Assembly: GCF_020034665.1 (NCBI RefSeq)
Contig: NZ_JAIQDI010000001.1
Location: forward strand, 806,001-870,000
Source of the DNA: Niabella beijingensis
Lineage (GTDB): Bacteria > Bacteroidota > Bacteroidia > Chitinophagales > Chitinophagaceae
Direction: 5' to 3'
DNA: 64,000 nt
The translations under genes were made by a program, and so were the position numbers. Positions within the stretch are counted from its first letter, which is position 1. Every line of letters begins with the position of its first letter. The notes below the pieces were generated by a model. The model saw only the letters and a list, made by a program, of their open reading frames with translations, was not told the DNA's origin and did not search any database. Shown here piece by piece: positions 27,548 through 37,032 of this stretch.

Positions 27548-28915
27548 ATGAACGTGATCAACCCCGCTACAGAAGAGCCGATCGCAACACTTACAGAAGA
27601 CGATCAGCAAACCCTCCAGGATAAATGGCAACGCTTGAAAGCCGCCCAGCCTGCCTGGCAGGCCCGTTCGCTTGAAGCCCGCATCGCCATTGTAAAACAA
27701 TTCAGTACATTGCTGGAAGCCAATAAAACAACCCTTTCACAGGTACTCACCAGCGAAGTAGGCAAGCCGCTCGCACAATCCGTAAACGAGATCAACGGCG
27801 CCATTGGCAGGATCAACTGGCTTACCGCAAACGCTGTCACCTATCTTAAAGACGAGGTCATGCAGCAGGGCCCCCAGATGGAAGAACGTATCGTATACGA
27901 GCCCCTAGGTGTTATTGCCAATATCTCTGCATGGAATTATCCTTACCTGGTAGGGGTCAATGTATTTGTACCGGCCCTGCTTGCGGGCAACGCGGTTTTA
28001 TACAAGCCTTCCGAATATGCTTCCCTTACCGGGCTTGAAATAGAGCGGCTGTGGAAAGAAGCCGGCCTAGAAGCTGATCTTTTTTTAACAGCCGTCGGAA
28101 CCGGCGCTGTTGGTGCGCTTCTCCTGGACCTGTCTTTTGACGGATACTTCTTTACCGGCAGTTACAGAACAGGCAGTGCCATCTATAAAAAGCTGGCGGA
28201 AAAAATGGTGCCCTGCCAGTGCGAGCTGGGAGGTAAAGATCCGTTGTATGTAACTGATGCGGTAACCGACATTGCCGCAGTGGCAGCGGCCACAGCTGAC
28301 GGCGCGTTTTACAACAATGGACAAAGCTGCTGTTCGGTAGAACGGATCTATGTGCATGAAAAAAACTACGAGGCCTATCTTGCGGCATTTGTAAAAGAAG
28401 TACAGTCGTGGAAAACAGGTGCTCCTACGGAGAGCGGCGTGTATTTTGGTCCGCTTACGCGTAAAGAACAGCTCACAGTGCTCGAGGCTCAGATTGAGGA
28501 TGCCCTTCAGAAAGGAGCACGCTTGCTTACGGGAGGTAAAAGAGCGGCGGGAAAGGGCTACTATTTTGAGCCGACAGTACTTACGGATGTAACTGCCGGC
28601 ATGCTCGTTATGAAAGACGAATCTTTCGGTCCGCTCATCGGCATCATGAAGGTAAAGGACGACGAGGAAGCCATTGTTCAAATGAAAGACACGGAATACG
28701 GGCTTACCGCAGCCGTGTACTGCACGGAACAATCGAGGGCGGAGCGGATCCTGCAACAGGTCAATGCCGGAACGGGCTATTGGAATTGCTGCGACCGGGT
28801 GAGTGCAGCACTTCCCTGGAGCGGGCGGCAGCATTCAGGCTTTGGGGCTACGCTCTCCCATGCAGGACTCCGTGCATTTACAAAACCAAAAGCATATCAC
28901 CTGAAACGGGAATGA
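27548..28915 (+). CDS. NAD(P)-dependent aldehyde dehydrogenase
   Basis: A 455-residue aldehyde dehydrogenase. Visible motifs: VIANISAWNYPYLVGVNVFVPALLAGNAVLYKPSE (cofactor binding), ELGGKDP with the general-base Glu, and NNGQSCCSVERIYVH with the catalytic Cys. The C-terminal SFGPLIGIMKVKDDEEA is standard. It oxidises an aldehyde to a carboxylate. As the last of five tightly spaced genes it should oxidise the gamma-glutamyl aldehyde formed by the iron alcohol dehydrogenase. It ends 4 bp before the convergent DUF445 gene. Confidence 0.93.
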   Translation: MNVINPATEEPIATLTEDDQQTLQDKWQRLKAAQPAWQARSLEARIAIVKQFSTLLEANKTTLSQVLTSEVGKPLAQSVNEINGAIGRINWLTANAVTYLKDEVMQQGPQMEERIVYEPLGVIANISAWNYPYLVGVNVFVPALLAGNAVLYKPSEYASLTGLEIERLWKEAGLEADLFLTAVGTGAVGALLLDLSFDGYFFTGSYRTGSAIYKKLAEKMVPCQCELGGKDPLYVTDAVTDIAAVAAATADGAFYNNGQSCCSVERIYVHEKNYEAYLAAFVKEVQSWKTGAPTESGVYFGPLTRKEQLTVLEAQIEDALQKGARLLTGGKRAAGKGYYFEPTVLTDVTAGMLVMKDESFGPLIGIMKVKDDEEAIVQMKDTEYGLTAAVYCTEQSRAERILQQVNAGTGYWNCCDRVSAALPWSGRQHSGFGATLSHAGLRAFTKPKAYHLKRE

Positions 28916-28919
28916 CGGG

Positions 28920-30185
28920 TTACAATAAACGGCTGAGGGTATAGATGAGCAGGCCTACAATACCGCCGACCAGGGTGCCGTTGATCCGGATGAATTGCAG
29001 GTCCTTTCCTACTTCCAGCTCCAGCTTATTGCTCAGCTCCTTCCCTTCCCAGTTGCCCACCGTGCTGCTGATGAGTATGCCGGCCTGTTTTGTATTGCGC
29101 AGGATATAATTATAGGCATTATAGCGGATCCAGCTATCGATCTTTACACGCATTTGCGGATCGTGCTGCAGGCTGGCAGCCAGTTCCTCAACAGATTTCT
29201 TAAAATACTTACGCAATGCGGAATCTTCAGCCGAAAGGTCCTGAAGTACCTGTGCCTGCAGCCGCTTCCAGATCGCCCCGGCATATTGCTCCAGCTTATT
29301 CCGGGTAAGCAGTTCTTGTTTTAAAGCGTCCAGATCGCGCTGCCACTCGGGACTTGTCTTCAGCGTTTCTGTAAATGCCCGCAGTTGTTTGTTAAAATCC
29401 TTCCGGATCCTGTGTTGCGGATCTTTTTCTATTTCCTGCAGATAGGTTGCAATGCCACTGGTAAGTTTGGCGGCGATATAATTGTTTACAAATCCCGGGA
29501 TCAGGAAATGACTCTGTTCCTTCACCCGCTGTTTCACCAAGGCTTCGTTTTCGATCACATAGTTCCGCACTTTTACCAGCACAAAATTCAGCACCCGCTC
29601 ATGATCGCCCCGGTCGATGATCAGGTTCAGTCCGTTTGCCACCACTTCATTCAGCCGGACCTCTTCCAGCAGCGATCCCGCTTTGCGGGCGATAAAACCG
29701 GTGATCATCGCAGCATCCGAGGTTTCCACCATCCGCTTGAGCAACCTGGAGGCTTCGCCTACCAGCAGCTCCACGTTCTGAGCCTTCGCCAGCCATGCAG
29801 CGGTAACAGTGCTTAATTCGAGCCGGTCGATATAAGGACGCAATGTTTTTGCAGTTAAAAAATTGGAAACAACAAAATCGCCCAGGTTATCGCCAATGCT
29901 TTTCTTACTGTTTTCAATAAGATTGGTATGCGGAATGGGCAGTCCCAGGGGATGATGGAACAGGGCTGTTACGGCAAACCAATCGGCCAGTGCACCCACC
30001 ATTGCTGCCTCCGCAAAGGCTTTGACATAACCGATCCAAACATCGGTCTTCGTTTTTAACAGGTATACGCAAACCAGAAACACGGCCATCATCAGTAAAA
30101 ACAATCCCGTTGCCAGTGTTTTATGTTTCCGTAACTGCGCAGCTTTTATTGCATCCGTGGAATTAATTGCATTGCTCATTTTCAT
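28920..30185 (-). CDS. DUF445-family membrane-anchored protein
   Basis: A 421-residue protein of the DUF445 family. It begins with a hydrophobic helix (LATGLFLLMMAVFLVCVYLL) and the hallmark block AFAEAAMVGALADWFAVTALFHHPLGLPIPHTNLI, followed by KKSIGDNLGDFVVSNFLT. The middle is long, helical and coiled, and a second membrane helix is at the C-terminus (IRINGTLVGGIVGLLIYTLSRLL). Function is unknown; related proteins are inner-membrane anchored. Its stop is 4 bp from the convergent aldehyde dehydrogenase stop. Confidence 0.9.
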   Translation of the reverse strand: MKMSNAINSTDAIKAAQLRKHKTLATGLFLLMMAVFLVCVYLLKTKTDVWIGYVKAFAEAAMVGALADWFAVTALFHHPLGLPIPHTNLIENSKKSIGDNLGDFVVSNFLTAKTLRPYIDRLELSTVTAAWLAKAQNVELLVGEASRLLKRMVETSDAAMITGFIARKAGSLLEEVRLNEVVANGLNLIIDRGDHERVLNFVLVKVRNYVIENEALVKQRVKEQSHFLIPGFVNNYIAAKLTSGIATYLQEIEKDPQHRIRKDFNKQLRAFTETLKTSPEWQRDLDALKQELLTRNKLEQYAGAIWKRLQAQVLQDLSAEDSALRKYFKKSVEELAASLQHDPQMRVKIDSWIRYNAYNYILRNTKQAGILISSTVGNWEGKELSNKLELEVGKDLQFIRINGTLVGGIVGLLIYTLSRLL

Positions 30186-30385
30186 CGATTGATCTGTTTT
30201 GAGGATGGAGATACAAGAATTGAGATTTGAGTGAAAAGCCGGAGATGACCTGCAACATACAAAGCTCCGTTTTCCGATTCCCTGGTCTGCAGACCGCCGG
30301 TCTCAATGCTCCTATCTCACCACTCCTGTCACTAAAAGTATAAAAAATTATGCCGATTAAAAATCTTATCCTCGTTTATGAATGC

Positions 30386-30393
30386 TAATTTTG
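30386..30393 (+). promoter_or_regulatory. -7 element of the MATE gene
   Basis: TAATTTTG matches TAnnTTTG and lies only 7 bases before the ATG at 30401, implying an extremely short or absent leader. No clear -33 element is seen. Confidence 0.4.
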
Positions 30394-30400
30394 CCCGTCT

Positions 30401-31738
30401 ATGAATTACAAGAAGGAGGCCAGAAATACATTACTGCTCGCATTTCCCATCATACTGGGCGAAATTGCGCAGATTTCCTTGCACCTGGTAGACACCGCGA
30501 TGATCGGAGCACTGGGTTATAAGGAGCTGGCTGCTGCTGCGTTGGTATTGAACGTTATCAATATTCCGTTTGTACTGGGCATTGGCGTTACGATCTCTGT
30601 GGCACAAATGGTTTCCCTGGCGCATGGGAGATTCGATCGCCAGCTGATCTCCCATTATCTTTACAACGGGTTTATACTTTGCACCATTGCAGCCATTATT
30701 ATAGCGGCCGCCATTGTTGCCGGAACCGAAATATTATATCACCTCGACCAGGATCCGGAAGTGGTTGCCTATGCGGCACCATTGATGCGGATTATGGGGA
30801 TCTCCATTATACCGATGATCCTGTTTATGACGCTGAAGCAATTTGCAGATGGCCTGCAATACACCAAAACCGCCATGGTATTGTCATTGACGGCGATACC
30901 GCTGAATGCCTTCCTGAACTGGGTGTTTATCTACGGGCACTGGGGGGTGCCGGAATTCGGGTTGATCGGTGCGGGCTATGCCACGCTGATCACGCGTGTT
31001 CTTATTTTTGTTGCACTGGCGCTGGTTGTACTGAATCACCGCGTATTCCGTCCTTATATAGCCGTAGCGAAAAACCAGTGGAAACTCAGCAGGGCCACGT
31101 TCCGGCAATTGCTGAAAATAGGGATCCCCAGCAGTCTTCAGATCGGGATGGAAGCCGGTGCATTTGCTGTTTCGGGTATATTGATGGGCACCATTCATGC
31201 TACTACGCAGGCAGCGCACCAGATCGCTCTCAGCTGCGCCTCCTTTACATTCATGGTATCCATGGGCCTTTCACAAGCCGGCTCCATCCGCGTCAGCACG
31301 GCTTTTGGCGCCAGGGATATGAAACGGATCTCCGTCATCGGCAAAAGCACCATTGTGCTTGCACTGATCTACGGGTCATTTTGCTGCCTGCTGTTTATTT
31401 TGCTGCGGAACCAACTTCCCCATCTTTTTAACAAAAATACCGAAGTGCTTTCACTGGCCGCCACCTTCCTGTTGCTGGCAGCTGTGTTCCAGATCTCCGA
31501 TTCCATCCAGGCCATCAGTGCCGGGTTGTTGCGGGGCATTAAAGATGTAAATGTTCCCACTATTTTTATTGCCATCGCCTATTGGGCGCTGGGTATTCCG
31601 GTGGGCTGCCTGCTGGCCTTTCATTTTAATATGGGTGGTGTGGGCATCTGGCTGGGGCTGATCGTCGGACTTACTGTCTCGGCGTTGTTCTTAACATTCC
31701 GGTTTCTGAAAAAAGCGAGGGAGCGTATGGTTGTATAG
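30401..31738 (+). CDS. MATE-family multidrug/toxin exporter
   Basis: A 445-residue membrane protein with 12 hydrophobic segments in two homologous halves. The start (LLLAFPIILGEIAQISLHLVDTAMIGALG) and LGIGVTISVAQMVSLAHG are typical of MATE exporters, and the second half has ALSCASFTFMVSMGLSQAGSIRVSTAFGA. MATE proteins expel cationic drugs or metabolites using Na+ or H+ gradients. It is divergent from the DUF445 gene and followed by a repeat-bearing gap. Confidence 0.92.
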   Translation: MNYKKEARNTLLLAFPIILGEIAQISLHLVDTAMIGALGYKELAAAALVLNVINIPFVLGIGVTISVAQMVSLAHGRFDRQLISHYLYNGFILCTIAAIIIAAAIVAGTEILYHLDQDPEVVAYAAPLMRIMGISIIPMILFMTLKQFADGLQYTKTAMVLSLTAIPLNAFLNWVFIYGHWGVPEFGLIGAGYATLITRVLIFVALALVVLNHRVFRPYIAVAKNQWKLSRATFRQLLKIGIPSSLQIGMEAGAFAVSGILMGTIHATTQAAHQIALSCASFTFMVSMGLSQAGSIRVSTAFGARDMKRISVIGKSTIVLALIYGSFCCLLFILLRNQLPHLFNKNTEVLSLAATFLLLAAVFQISDSIQAISAGLLRGIKDVNVPTIFIAIAYWALGIPVGCLLAFHFNMGGVGIWLGLIVGLTVSALFLTFRFLKKARERMVV

Positions 31739-31749
31739 CGTGTTGGAGA

Positions 31750-31790
31750 TAGCGCCACAAAGGCCCAAAGTCACAAAAAAGCACCAAGAA
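31750..31790 (-). repeat. Dispersed CTTTGTGTC-type repeat copy
   Basis: On the reverse strand this reads CTTGGTGCTTTTTTGTGACT followed by TTGGGCCTTTGTGGCG, a degenerate copy of the motif that forms part of the 152-bp array at 14238-14999. It lies in the gap between the convergent MATE and phosphoesterase genes. Confidence 0.4.
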
Positions 31791-31907
31791 GTAGTATAGC
31801 CAGGCACCACCACTTCCTACCCATCCTGGATCACTTGCTATTGTTTCAGGCACTGCGCCGCCGCTGTCTCATTGCGTCGCTGCGGAATAAAGCAGATTTA
31901 CTGGCCG

Positions 31908-34355
31908 TCAGTCATCATCATCGTCATCTCCTTTCTTTTTCTTTTCCGGGAGCTTTAAAAAGGCTGCTCGTACCGGCGAAGGTGCCGGAGTTCCTTTGAT
32001 GCCCATCCAGAGGATATCGTTGAATACCAGGTCAGGAACGGCATCTTCCTTCGACCAGTCGAACTGTTCGCTCCAGGCAGCCAGTTTTCCTTTTGACGGA
32101 TTGCGTTCCAGCAGGTCCACATTCGCAGGCAGGTGATCAAATGCTGCAAGATCCGGTGTAGCTGTAAAGCAGCGCCACAGGGGCGTTGCAGCGGCATCGT
32201 ATTGCGTCATTGGTGGCATTCCCAGGATCAGTTCAATCGTGCGCAGCATACCGGTAGTGGAATACATGGTGTGATCCACCGAGCGCCGTTTTACATAAGG
32301 ACTGATCACATATGCTGTACTCCGGTGCGCATCCACATGATCCGGTCCGTTTTGTGCATCATCCTCCAGGATAAAGATGGCACACTCTTTCCAGATCGGG
32401 CTCTTGCTGATATAATCGATAAACATGCCTACCGCCAGGTCGTTGTCGGCTACATGTGCAAACGGCGTTTTGCGACCGGCACGCATCCCCTCGGTATGGT
32501 CATTCCCAAAACGCAATGTTGTCAGCTGCGGCAGTGCCTTTGCAGCCAGCAGGGAATCAAAATCCTGTTTCCATTGCCGGAAACGGGTGGTATCCGCAAT
32601 ACTCAGGTCGTAGCCGGCATACCCCGGTGCAAAACGGCCTCTGAGCACTTCCAGCTTTTCCCTGCCGTCGTCCACAAACTCTCCGTAGGTACGGAAAGAG
32701 ACGTTGTTCCGCGCGGCATGATCCCATATAAAACCGTCCCGGTTATTAGCAATTTTACGTTCCCCTTCTCCTCCGTATGTGCCTCCGCGGCCACCATAAC
32801 TTGAAGGCCAGGTCTTTTCGAGATAGTCGGTAGCGTAAGCGCCCATGCTCCAGTTATGCCCGTCGGCACTCACTTCTGCATCCACATAAAAATTATCGAG
32901 CAATACAAAATCATTCACGATCTTGTGCTGATTCGGTGTTATCTTTTTGCCAAACAGGCAGAGACTGGTATCGCCGTTTCCCTGTACAACATCTCCCAGC
33001 ACCTGGTCATAAGTGCGGTTTTCCTTGATCACATAAAAAACATATTTGATGGGTGATGGCGCGCCTACCTTCATCGGGACCGGGTTTCCCTCCTCTCCCT
33101 GTACGGTCAGCTCTTTATCTTTTGAGTAAGGCGTATTCTGGTATACCGCATGTGAAAATGCTGCCAGCTGCTGTGGTGTTGGTGTATTGATAAAGCTCAA
33201 TGTACCATGAAACAGACCGGCGATATACTGCACTTTCGCCGGGCGGCTGCTGTCGCCTGCATGCCGCAGCACCGCCTCCTTTTTATCCACGGGATTGGGG
33301 CCATAGGGATTGGCTATGGACGACATGCCCTTGCCATTGGTAACCAATACCTGTTTCCCGACTACTTTTACATTGGTGGGATACCAGCCTACCGGGATAA
33401 ATCCCCTGGAGACGGATTTTGAGGGAACCGCCACATCAAAAACTGCCAGGCAATTATTATCGGCATTGGCCACATACAGTGTTTTTTCATCTGCTGAAAG
33501 CGCCACACCGTTGCTGGTAGAGCCACCGGGCGCATTCGGGTAAAGCGCAGCATTCAGGGTTTCAATTACTTTATTGGTAACCGTATTGATAACCGTTACA
33601 GAATTGTCATTGGCATTGGCCACATACAGCAGTTTGCCACTCTTACTGATGCAGATCTCATTGGGATGATTACCGGTGGGGATGGCTGCCGTGATCTTTT
33701 GCGCAGCCACATCCCATACCAGCAATTTACCGCCTCCCCAAATGCTTATATAAAGTTTTTTGCGGTCGGGCGAGAGCTTGCAGGTATATGCTTCCGATCC
33801 CAGTCCTGTTTTGCTTTTTATTTTTTTTGTGGCCAGATCAAATACATAGAGGCTGCTATCTTCCCTTGTAACCACATAAAGCTGGTTAGCCGTCTTATCA
33901 TCTATATCCAGTCCTGCGGTGCCAATACGGTTCGGCCATTTTTCACCCAGTACAAAAGAATCTTTTAATGCCATCCGGTTGTTTTGCACTTCATACCGCT
34001 TTACCACGTTATCATGGCCACCGGAAGCGTACAGGTAGCGGTCGTTGCTGCTGAAGGCCAATCCGTACCAGGATTTGGCGATCACGATACTGTCCACTCT
34101 TTTCCTTGCAGCCAGGTCGATCAGATCGATCGTTTGTGTACTCTGACCATTATTGGTCACCGCCGCCAGGCGCCGGCTATTGCTGATAACCAGGTTCAGG
34201 GGAAGGTCCCCCAGGGGCACCTGGGTTCCGGCCGGGGTCAGTGACCAGCCGTTAGGTAACAGGATTTTATTATCTTCAACCCGGGGCTGCGAAAAACCGG
34301 GAACAACCGTGGCAGCCAGCATGATTATAGCTGCAACGCGACAGACTGGATTCAT
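31908..34355 (-). CDS. YVTN beta-propeller / phosphoesterase-family secreted protein
   Basis: About 815 residues with a signal peptide (start at 34355: MNPVCRVAAIIMLAATVVPG, cleaved near FSQ). The first half (about 40-400) is a seven-bladed YVTN/SMP-30-like propeller: LVISNSRRLAAVTNNGQ, LYVANANDNSVTVINTVTN and LYVANADNNCLAVFDV. The second half is a phosphoesterase domain of the alkaline-phosphatase superfamily (PF04185 type): VFYVIKENRTYDQVLGDVV, NFYVDAEVSADGHNWSMGAYATDY, IFILEDDAQNGPDHVDAHRS. The C-terminus is Lys-rich then a run of Asp residues. The longer frame to 34499 lacks a signal peptide and is unlikely. Substrate unknown; likely periplasmic or surface-exposed. Confidence 0.88.
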   Translation of the reverse strand: MNPVCRVAAIIMLAATVVPGFSQPRVEDNKILLPNGWSLTPAGTQVPLGDLPLNLVISNSRRLAAVTNNGQSTQTIDLIDLAARKRVDSIVIAKSWYGLAFSSNDRYLYASGGHDNVVKRYEVQNNRMALKDSFVLGEKWPNRIGTAGLDIDDKTANQLYVVTREDSSLYVFDLATKKIKSKTGLGSEAYTCKLSPDRKKLYISIWGGGKLLVWDVAAQKITAAIPTGNHPNEICISKSGKLLYVANANDNSVTVINTVTNKVIETLNAALYPNAPGGSTSNGVALSADEKTLYVANADNNCLAVFDVAVPSKSVSRGFIPVGWYPTNVKVVGKQVLVTNGKGMSSIANPYGPNPVDKKEAVLRHAGDSSRPAKVQYIAGLFHGTLSFINTPTPQQLAAFSHAVYQNTPYSKDKELTVQGEEGNPVPMKVGAPSPIKYVFYVIKENRTYDQVLGDVVQGNGDTSLCLFGKKITPNQHKIVNDFVLLDNFYVDAEVSADGHNWSMGAYATDYLEKTWPSSYGGRGGTYGGEGERKIANNRDGFIWDHAARNNVSFRTYGEFVDDGREKLEVLRGRFAPGYAGYDLSIADTTRFRQWKQDFDSLLAAKALPQLTTLRFGNDHTEGMRAGRKTPFAHVADNDLAVGMFIDYISKSPIWKECAIFILEDDAQNGPDHVDAHRSTAYVISPYVKRRSVDHTMYSTTGMLRTIELILGMPPMTQYDAAATPLWRCFTATPDLAAFDHLPANVDLLERNPSKGKLAAWSEQFDWSKEDAVPDLVFNDILWMGIKGTPAPSPVRAAFLKLPEKKKKGDDDDDD

Positions 34356-34561
34356 ATTACAAAATAACCGTTTTTGCCGACAAGGGCTGCAAGGGAGCTG
34401 CATAAGTAAAGAAAAGATAACACGATGGCAGAATTGAGAGTCGAGAGTCGAGCATCTCAGGTCTCTTATCTCCTTTCCCGGCCTGCCCTCACCTGACAAA
34501 ATGACCTTGCGTGCCCCGGTGGTATTGCATTTGATGTATAAGCAAAAAATTTCTACAAACT

Positions 34562-36448
34562 ATGATACAAGAAAAAGGCTCCATTTCCATTCATACGGAG
34601 AATATTTTCCCCATTATTAAGAAATTCCTCTATTCCGACCACGAAATCTTCCTCCGGGAGCTGGTTTCCAACGCAGTAGACGCGATCCAGAAAGCAAAAC
34701 GACTGGCGGCACTCGGTCAGTTTAATGGTGAGATCGGCGAACCGCTGGTGGAAGTGAAGCTGGATAAAGAAGCGAAGACCATTACCATTTCTGACAATGG
34801 CATCGGGATGACCGCTGACGAGATAAAAAAATACATCAACCAGATCGCCTTCTCCGGTGCGGAGGAATTCATGGAAAAATTCAAGGAGGCAAAAGATGCT
34901 TCTGAGATCATCGGCCGTTTCGGACTTGGATTTTATTCTGCCTTTATGGTAGCCGACCGGGTAGAGATCCAGACCCTGAGTTTTCAGCCGGGGGCAGAAC
35001 CTGCAAAATGGTCCTGTGATGGCAGCACCGAGTTCGAGATCAGCGAAGGCAGCCGCACCACACGGGGTACGGATGTGATCCTTTATGTAAATGACGAGAA
35101 CAAGGACTTCCTTGATGATTACCGTATCGAGAACATACTGAACAAATATGCCAAATTCCTGCCGGTCCCGGTTCAGTTTGGCACCAAAACAGAAAGTGAG
35201 CCGGATGGTGAGGATGAAGAAGGCAAACCCAAATACAGAAGTGTTGAAGTACCCAATATCATTAATACCGGTGTGCCTATCTGGACAAAACCTCCGAGTG
35301 AACTGAAAGATGAGGACTACCTGAACTTTTACCGGGAGCTGTACCCGATGAGTGAAGATCCGTTGTTCTGGATCCACCTGAATGTGGACTACCCGTTCCA
35401 TCTGACCGGTGTACTGTATTTTCCCAAGATCAAGAACGATATCGAGCTACAGCGCAATAAGATCAAATTGTACAGCCGCCAGGTATTTATCACCGATGAG
35501 GTAAAGGACATTGTTCCGGAGTTCCTGATGTTGCTGCATGGGGTGATCGACTCCCCGGATATCCCGCTGAACGTATCGCGTTCCTTCCTGCAATCGGACG
35601 CCAATGTAAAAAAGATTAACACCTATATCACGAAAAAAGTAGCGGATAAGCTGGCAGAGTTGTTTAAAAATGACCGCCCCGGCTATGAAGCCAAGTGGAA
35701 TGACATCGGCGTATTTGTAAAATACGGCGCGATCAGTGAACCGAAATTCTGGGAGCGGGCAAAAGATTTTGTGCTGCTGGTCAATACGAAGAAAGAATAT
35801 TATACACTGAATGAATACAGGGATAAAGTAGCACCTGCCCAGAAAGATAAAGACGACAACCTGGTTTACCTGTATACGCCCAACGCCGAAAAACAGGATG
35901 GCTATATACAGGCCGCCAATAAAAAGGGGTATGATGTACTGCTGATGGACAGTCCGCTGGATAACCACTTTATCAGTCACCTGGAACGCGACCTGGAAAA
36001 GACGCAGATCAAACGTGTAGACGCAGATGTAGTAGAACGGCTGATTGATAAAGGAGAAACCATTTCCAGCAATTTATCTGAAGAACAGACCAAAGAGATC
36101 AAAGAGGTCTTTGAAAAAGCGATCACCAAACCCGGCATGGAAGTGAGTGTGGAAACCCTTTCGGCGGAAGCGATGCCCGTTACCGTGACCATGGATGAAT
36201 TCATGCGCCGCATGAAAGATATGGCGGCCATGGGCGGCGGCATGAGCTTTTACGGAGCGATGCCGGATAAATACAAAGTAGCCATTAATGCCAACCACCC
36301 GCTGGCCACAAAAATACTGGCGGAAAGCAATGCCGATGCCAGACAGGCTATCGCCCGCCAGGCAGTTGATCTTGCATTACTGGCGCAGGGGATGCTGACC
36401 GGCGCGGATCTCACCTCCTTTGTGGAAAGAAGTGTAAAGATGATTTAG
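34562..36448 (+). CDS. htpG: Chaperone HtpG (Hsp90)
   Basis: A 628-residue Hsp90 with the complete GHKL ATPase: FLRELVSNAVDAIQKAKR, ISDNGIGMTADEI and IGRFGLGFYSAFMVAD. The middle domain has DYPFHLTGVLYFP, LYSRQVFITD and DSPDIPLNVSRSFLQSD, as in bacterial HtpG, and the C-terminal dimerisation domain is present. It assists folding and activation of client proteins in an ATP-dependent way. It stands alone, divergent from the propeller phosphoesterase gene, and is followed by a hairpin. Confidence 0.97.
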   Translation: MIQEKGSISIHTENIFPIIKKFLYSDHEIFLRELVSNAVDAIQKAKRLAALGQFNGEIGEPLVEVKLDKEAKTITISDNGIGMTADEIKKYINQIAFSGAEEFMEKFKEAKDASEIIGRFGLGFYSAFMVADRVEIQTLSFQPGAEPAKWSCDGSTEFEISEGSRTTRGTDVILYVNDENKDFLDDYRIENILNKYAKFLPVPVQFGTKTESEPDGEDEEGKPKYRSVEVPNIINTGVPIWTKPPSELKDEDYLNFYRELYPMSEDPLFWIHLNVDYPFHLTGVLYFPKIKNDIELQRNKIKLYSRQVFITDEVKDIVPEFLMLLHGVIDSPDIPLNVSRSFLQSDANVKKINTYITKKVADKLAELFKNDRPGYEAKWNDIGVFVKYGAISEPKFWERAKDFVLLVNTKKEYYTLNEYRDKVAPAQKDKDDNLVYLYTPNAEKQDGYIQAANKKGYDVLLMDSPLDNHFISHLERDLEKTQIKRVDADVVERLIDKGETISSNLSEEQTKEIKEVFEKAITKPGMEVSVETLSAEAMPVTVTMDEFMRRMKDMAAMGGGMSFYGAMPDKYKVAINANHPLATKILAESNADARQAIARQAVDLALLAQGMLTGADLTSFVERSVKMI

Positions 36449-36495
36449 AACCGGATCCGCAAATAATATTAAAAAGGGTATATCAAAAATTATCA

Positions 36496-36529
36496 TTGAG
36501 CGCTCCCGGCAGCTGCTGGGGGCGCTCAA
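36496..36529 (+). terminator. Hairpin downstream of htpG
   Basis: Arms TTGAGCGC and GCGCTCAA pair perfectly and the stem extends inward through CCCGGCAG/CTGCTGGG with G-T pairs. It lies about 50 bp after the htpG stop. The T tract is poor. Confidence 0.5.
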
Positions 36530-36929
36530 CTGTATAAATATCTTATATAGAGGCTTCTCCTTCCGATCCAGCGTAGATGCGTCAAAATAAAAAGGACTTC
36601 ACTGGGATAAGATACCCGTGCGCCTGTATTTGGAGTTGAAATTCATCAACTAAAAACGGGCAATCGTTAACGGCTGCAGGCGCAGCACGGCGATAACTTT
36701 TGCGACGACCGGTAGAAGTCTTGCGCTGTTGCCGGTGCGCTGCACCTTCATTCCTATGTCATTCTATTGACTTGAAAGATCAATGCTGCGCCGCAGCTTT
36801 TTAATGTACCAATACCGATAGGGTACCCGTAACAGACCAATTCCATCGGCCTAAACAGCTATCATTATACGGTAGAGAATCCATCTAAATTACCACTTAC
36901 TTTCGTATAAAATCATCTCGACGCGCATG

Positions 36930-36966
36930 TGATCCCCATGGGTCGCTTCGCTCCACGAAATGACGG
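36930..36966 (-). repeat. Dispersed intergenic repeat remnant
   Basis: On the reverse strand: CCGTCATTTCGTGGAGCGAA followed by GCGACCCATGGG. It fits a GTCATTTCG...GAGCGAAGCGA motif that I know as scattered through Bacteroidota genomes. One copy only is seen in this window. Confidence 0.35.
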
Positions 36967-37032
36967 CTACGGACTTTTGATGCACTCTTTTTTATCCTGT
37001 TACAGCTGTCTGCTATTGCAGCAATTAGCTTC

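Larger units (their letters stand above)
36449..37032. other. Long intergenic region after htpG
   Basis: 584 bp without a credible gene. It contains the htpG hairpin and, near 36908-36966, a sequence with GGGTCGCTTCGCTCCACGAA followed by ATGACGG, which resembles a dispersed repeat common in Bacteroidota (GTCATTTCGnGGAGCGAAGC on the other strand). The rest shows no structure I can name. Confidence 0.5.

Noticed and set aside
22950..28915. Putrescine (Puu) catabolic operon
   Set aside because: A PuuA-like ligase, PuuD-like hydrolase and aldehyde dehydrogenase are present, but the oxidase/transaminase is replaced by an iron alcohol dehydrogenase and the permease is of the ethanolamine type, so an amino alcohol fits better.
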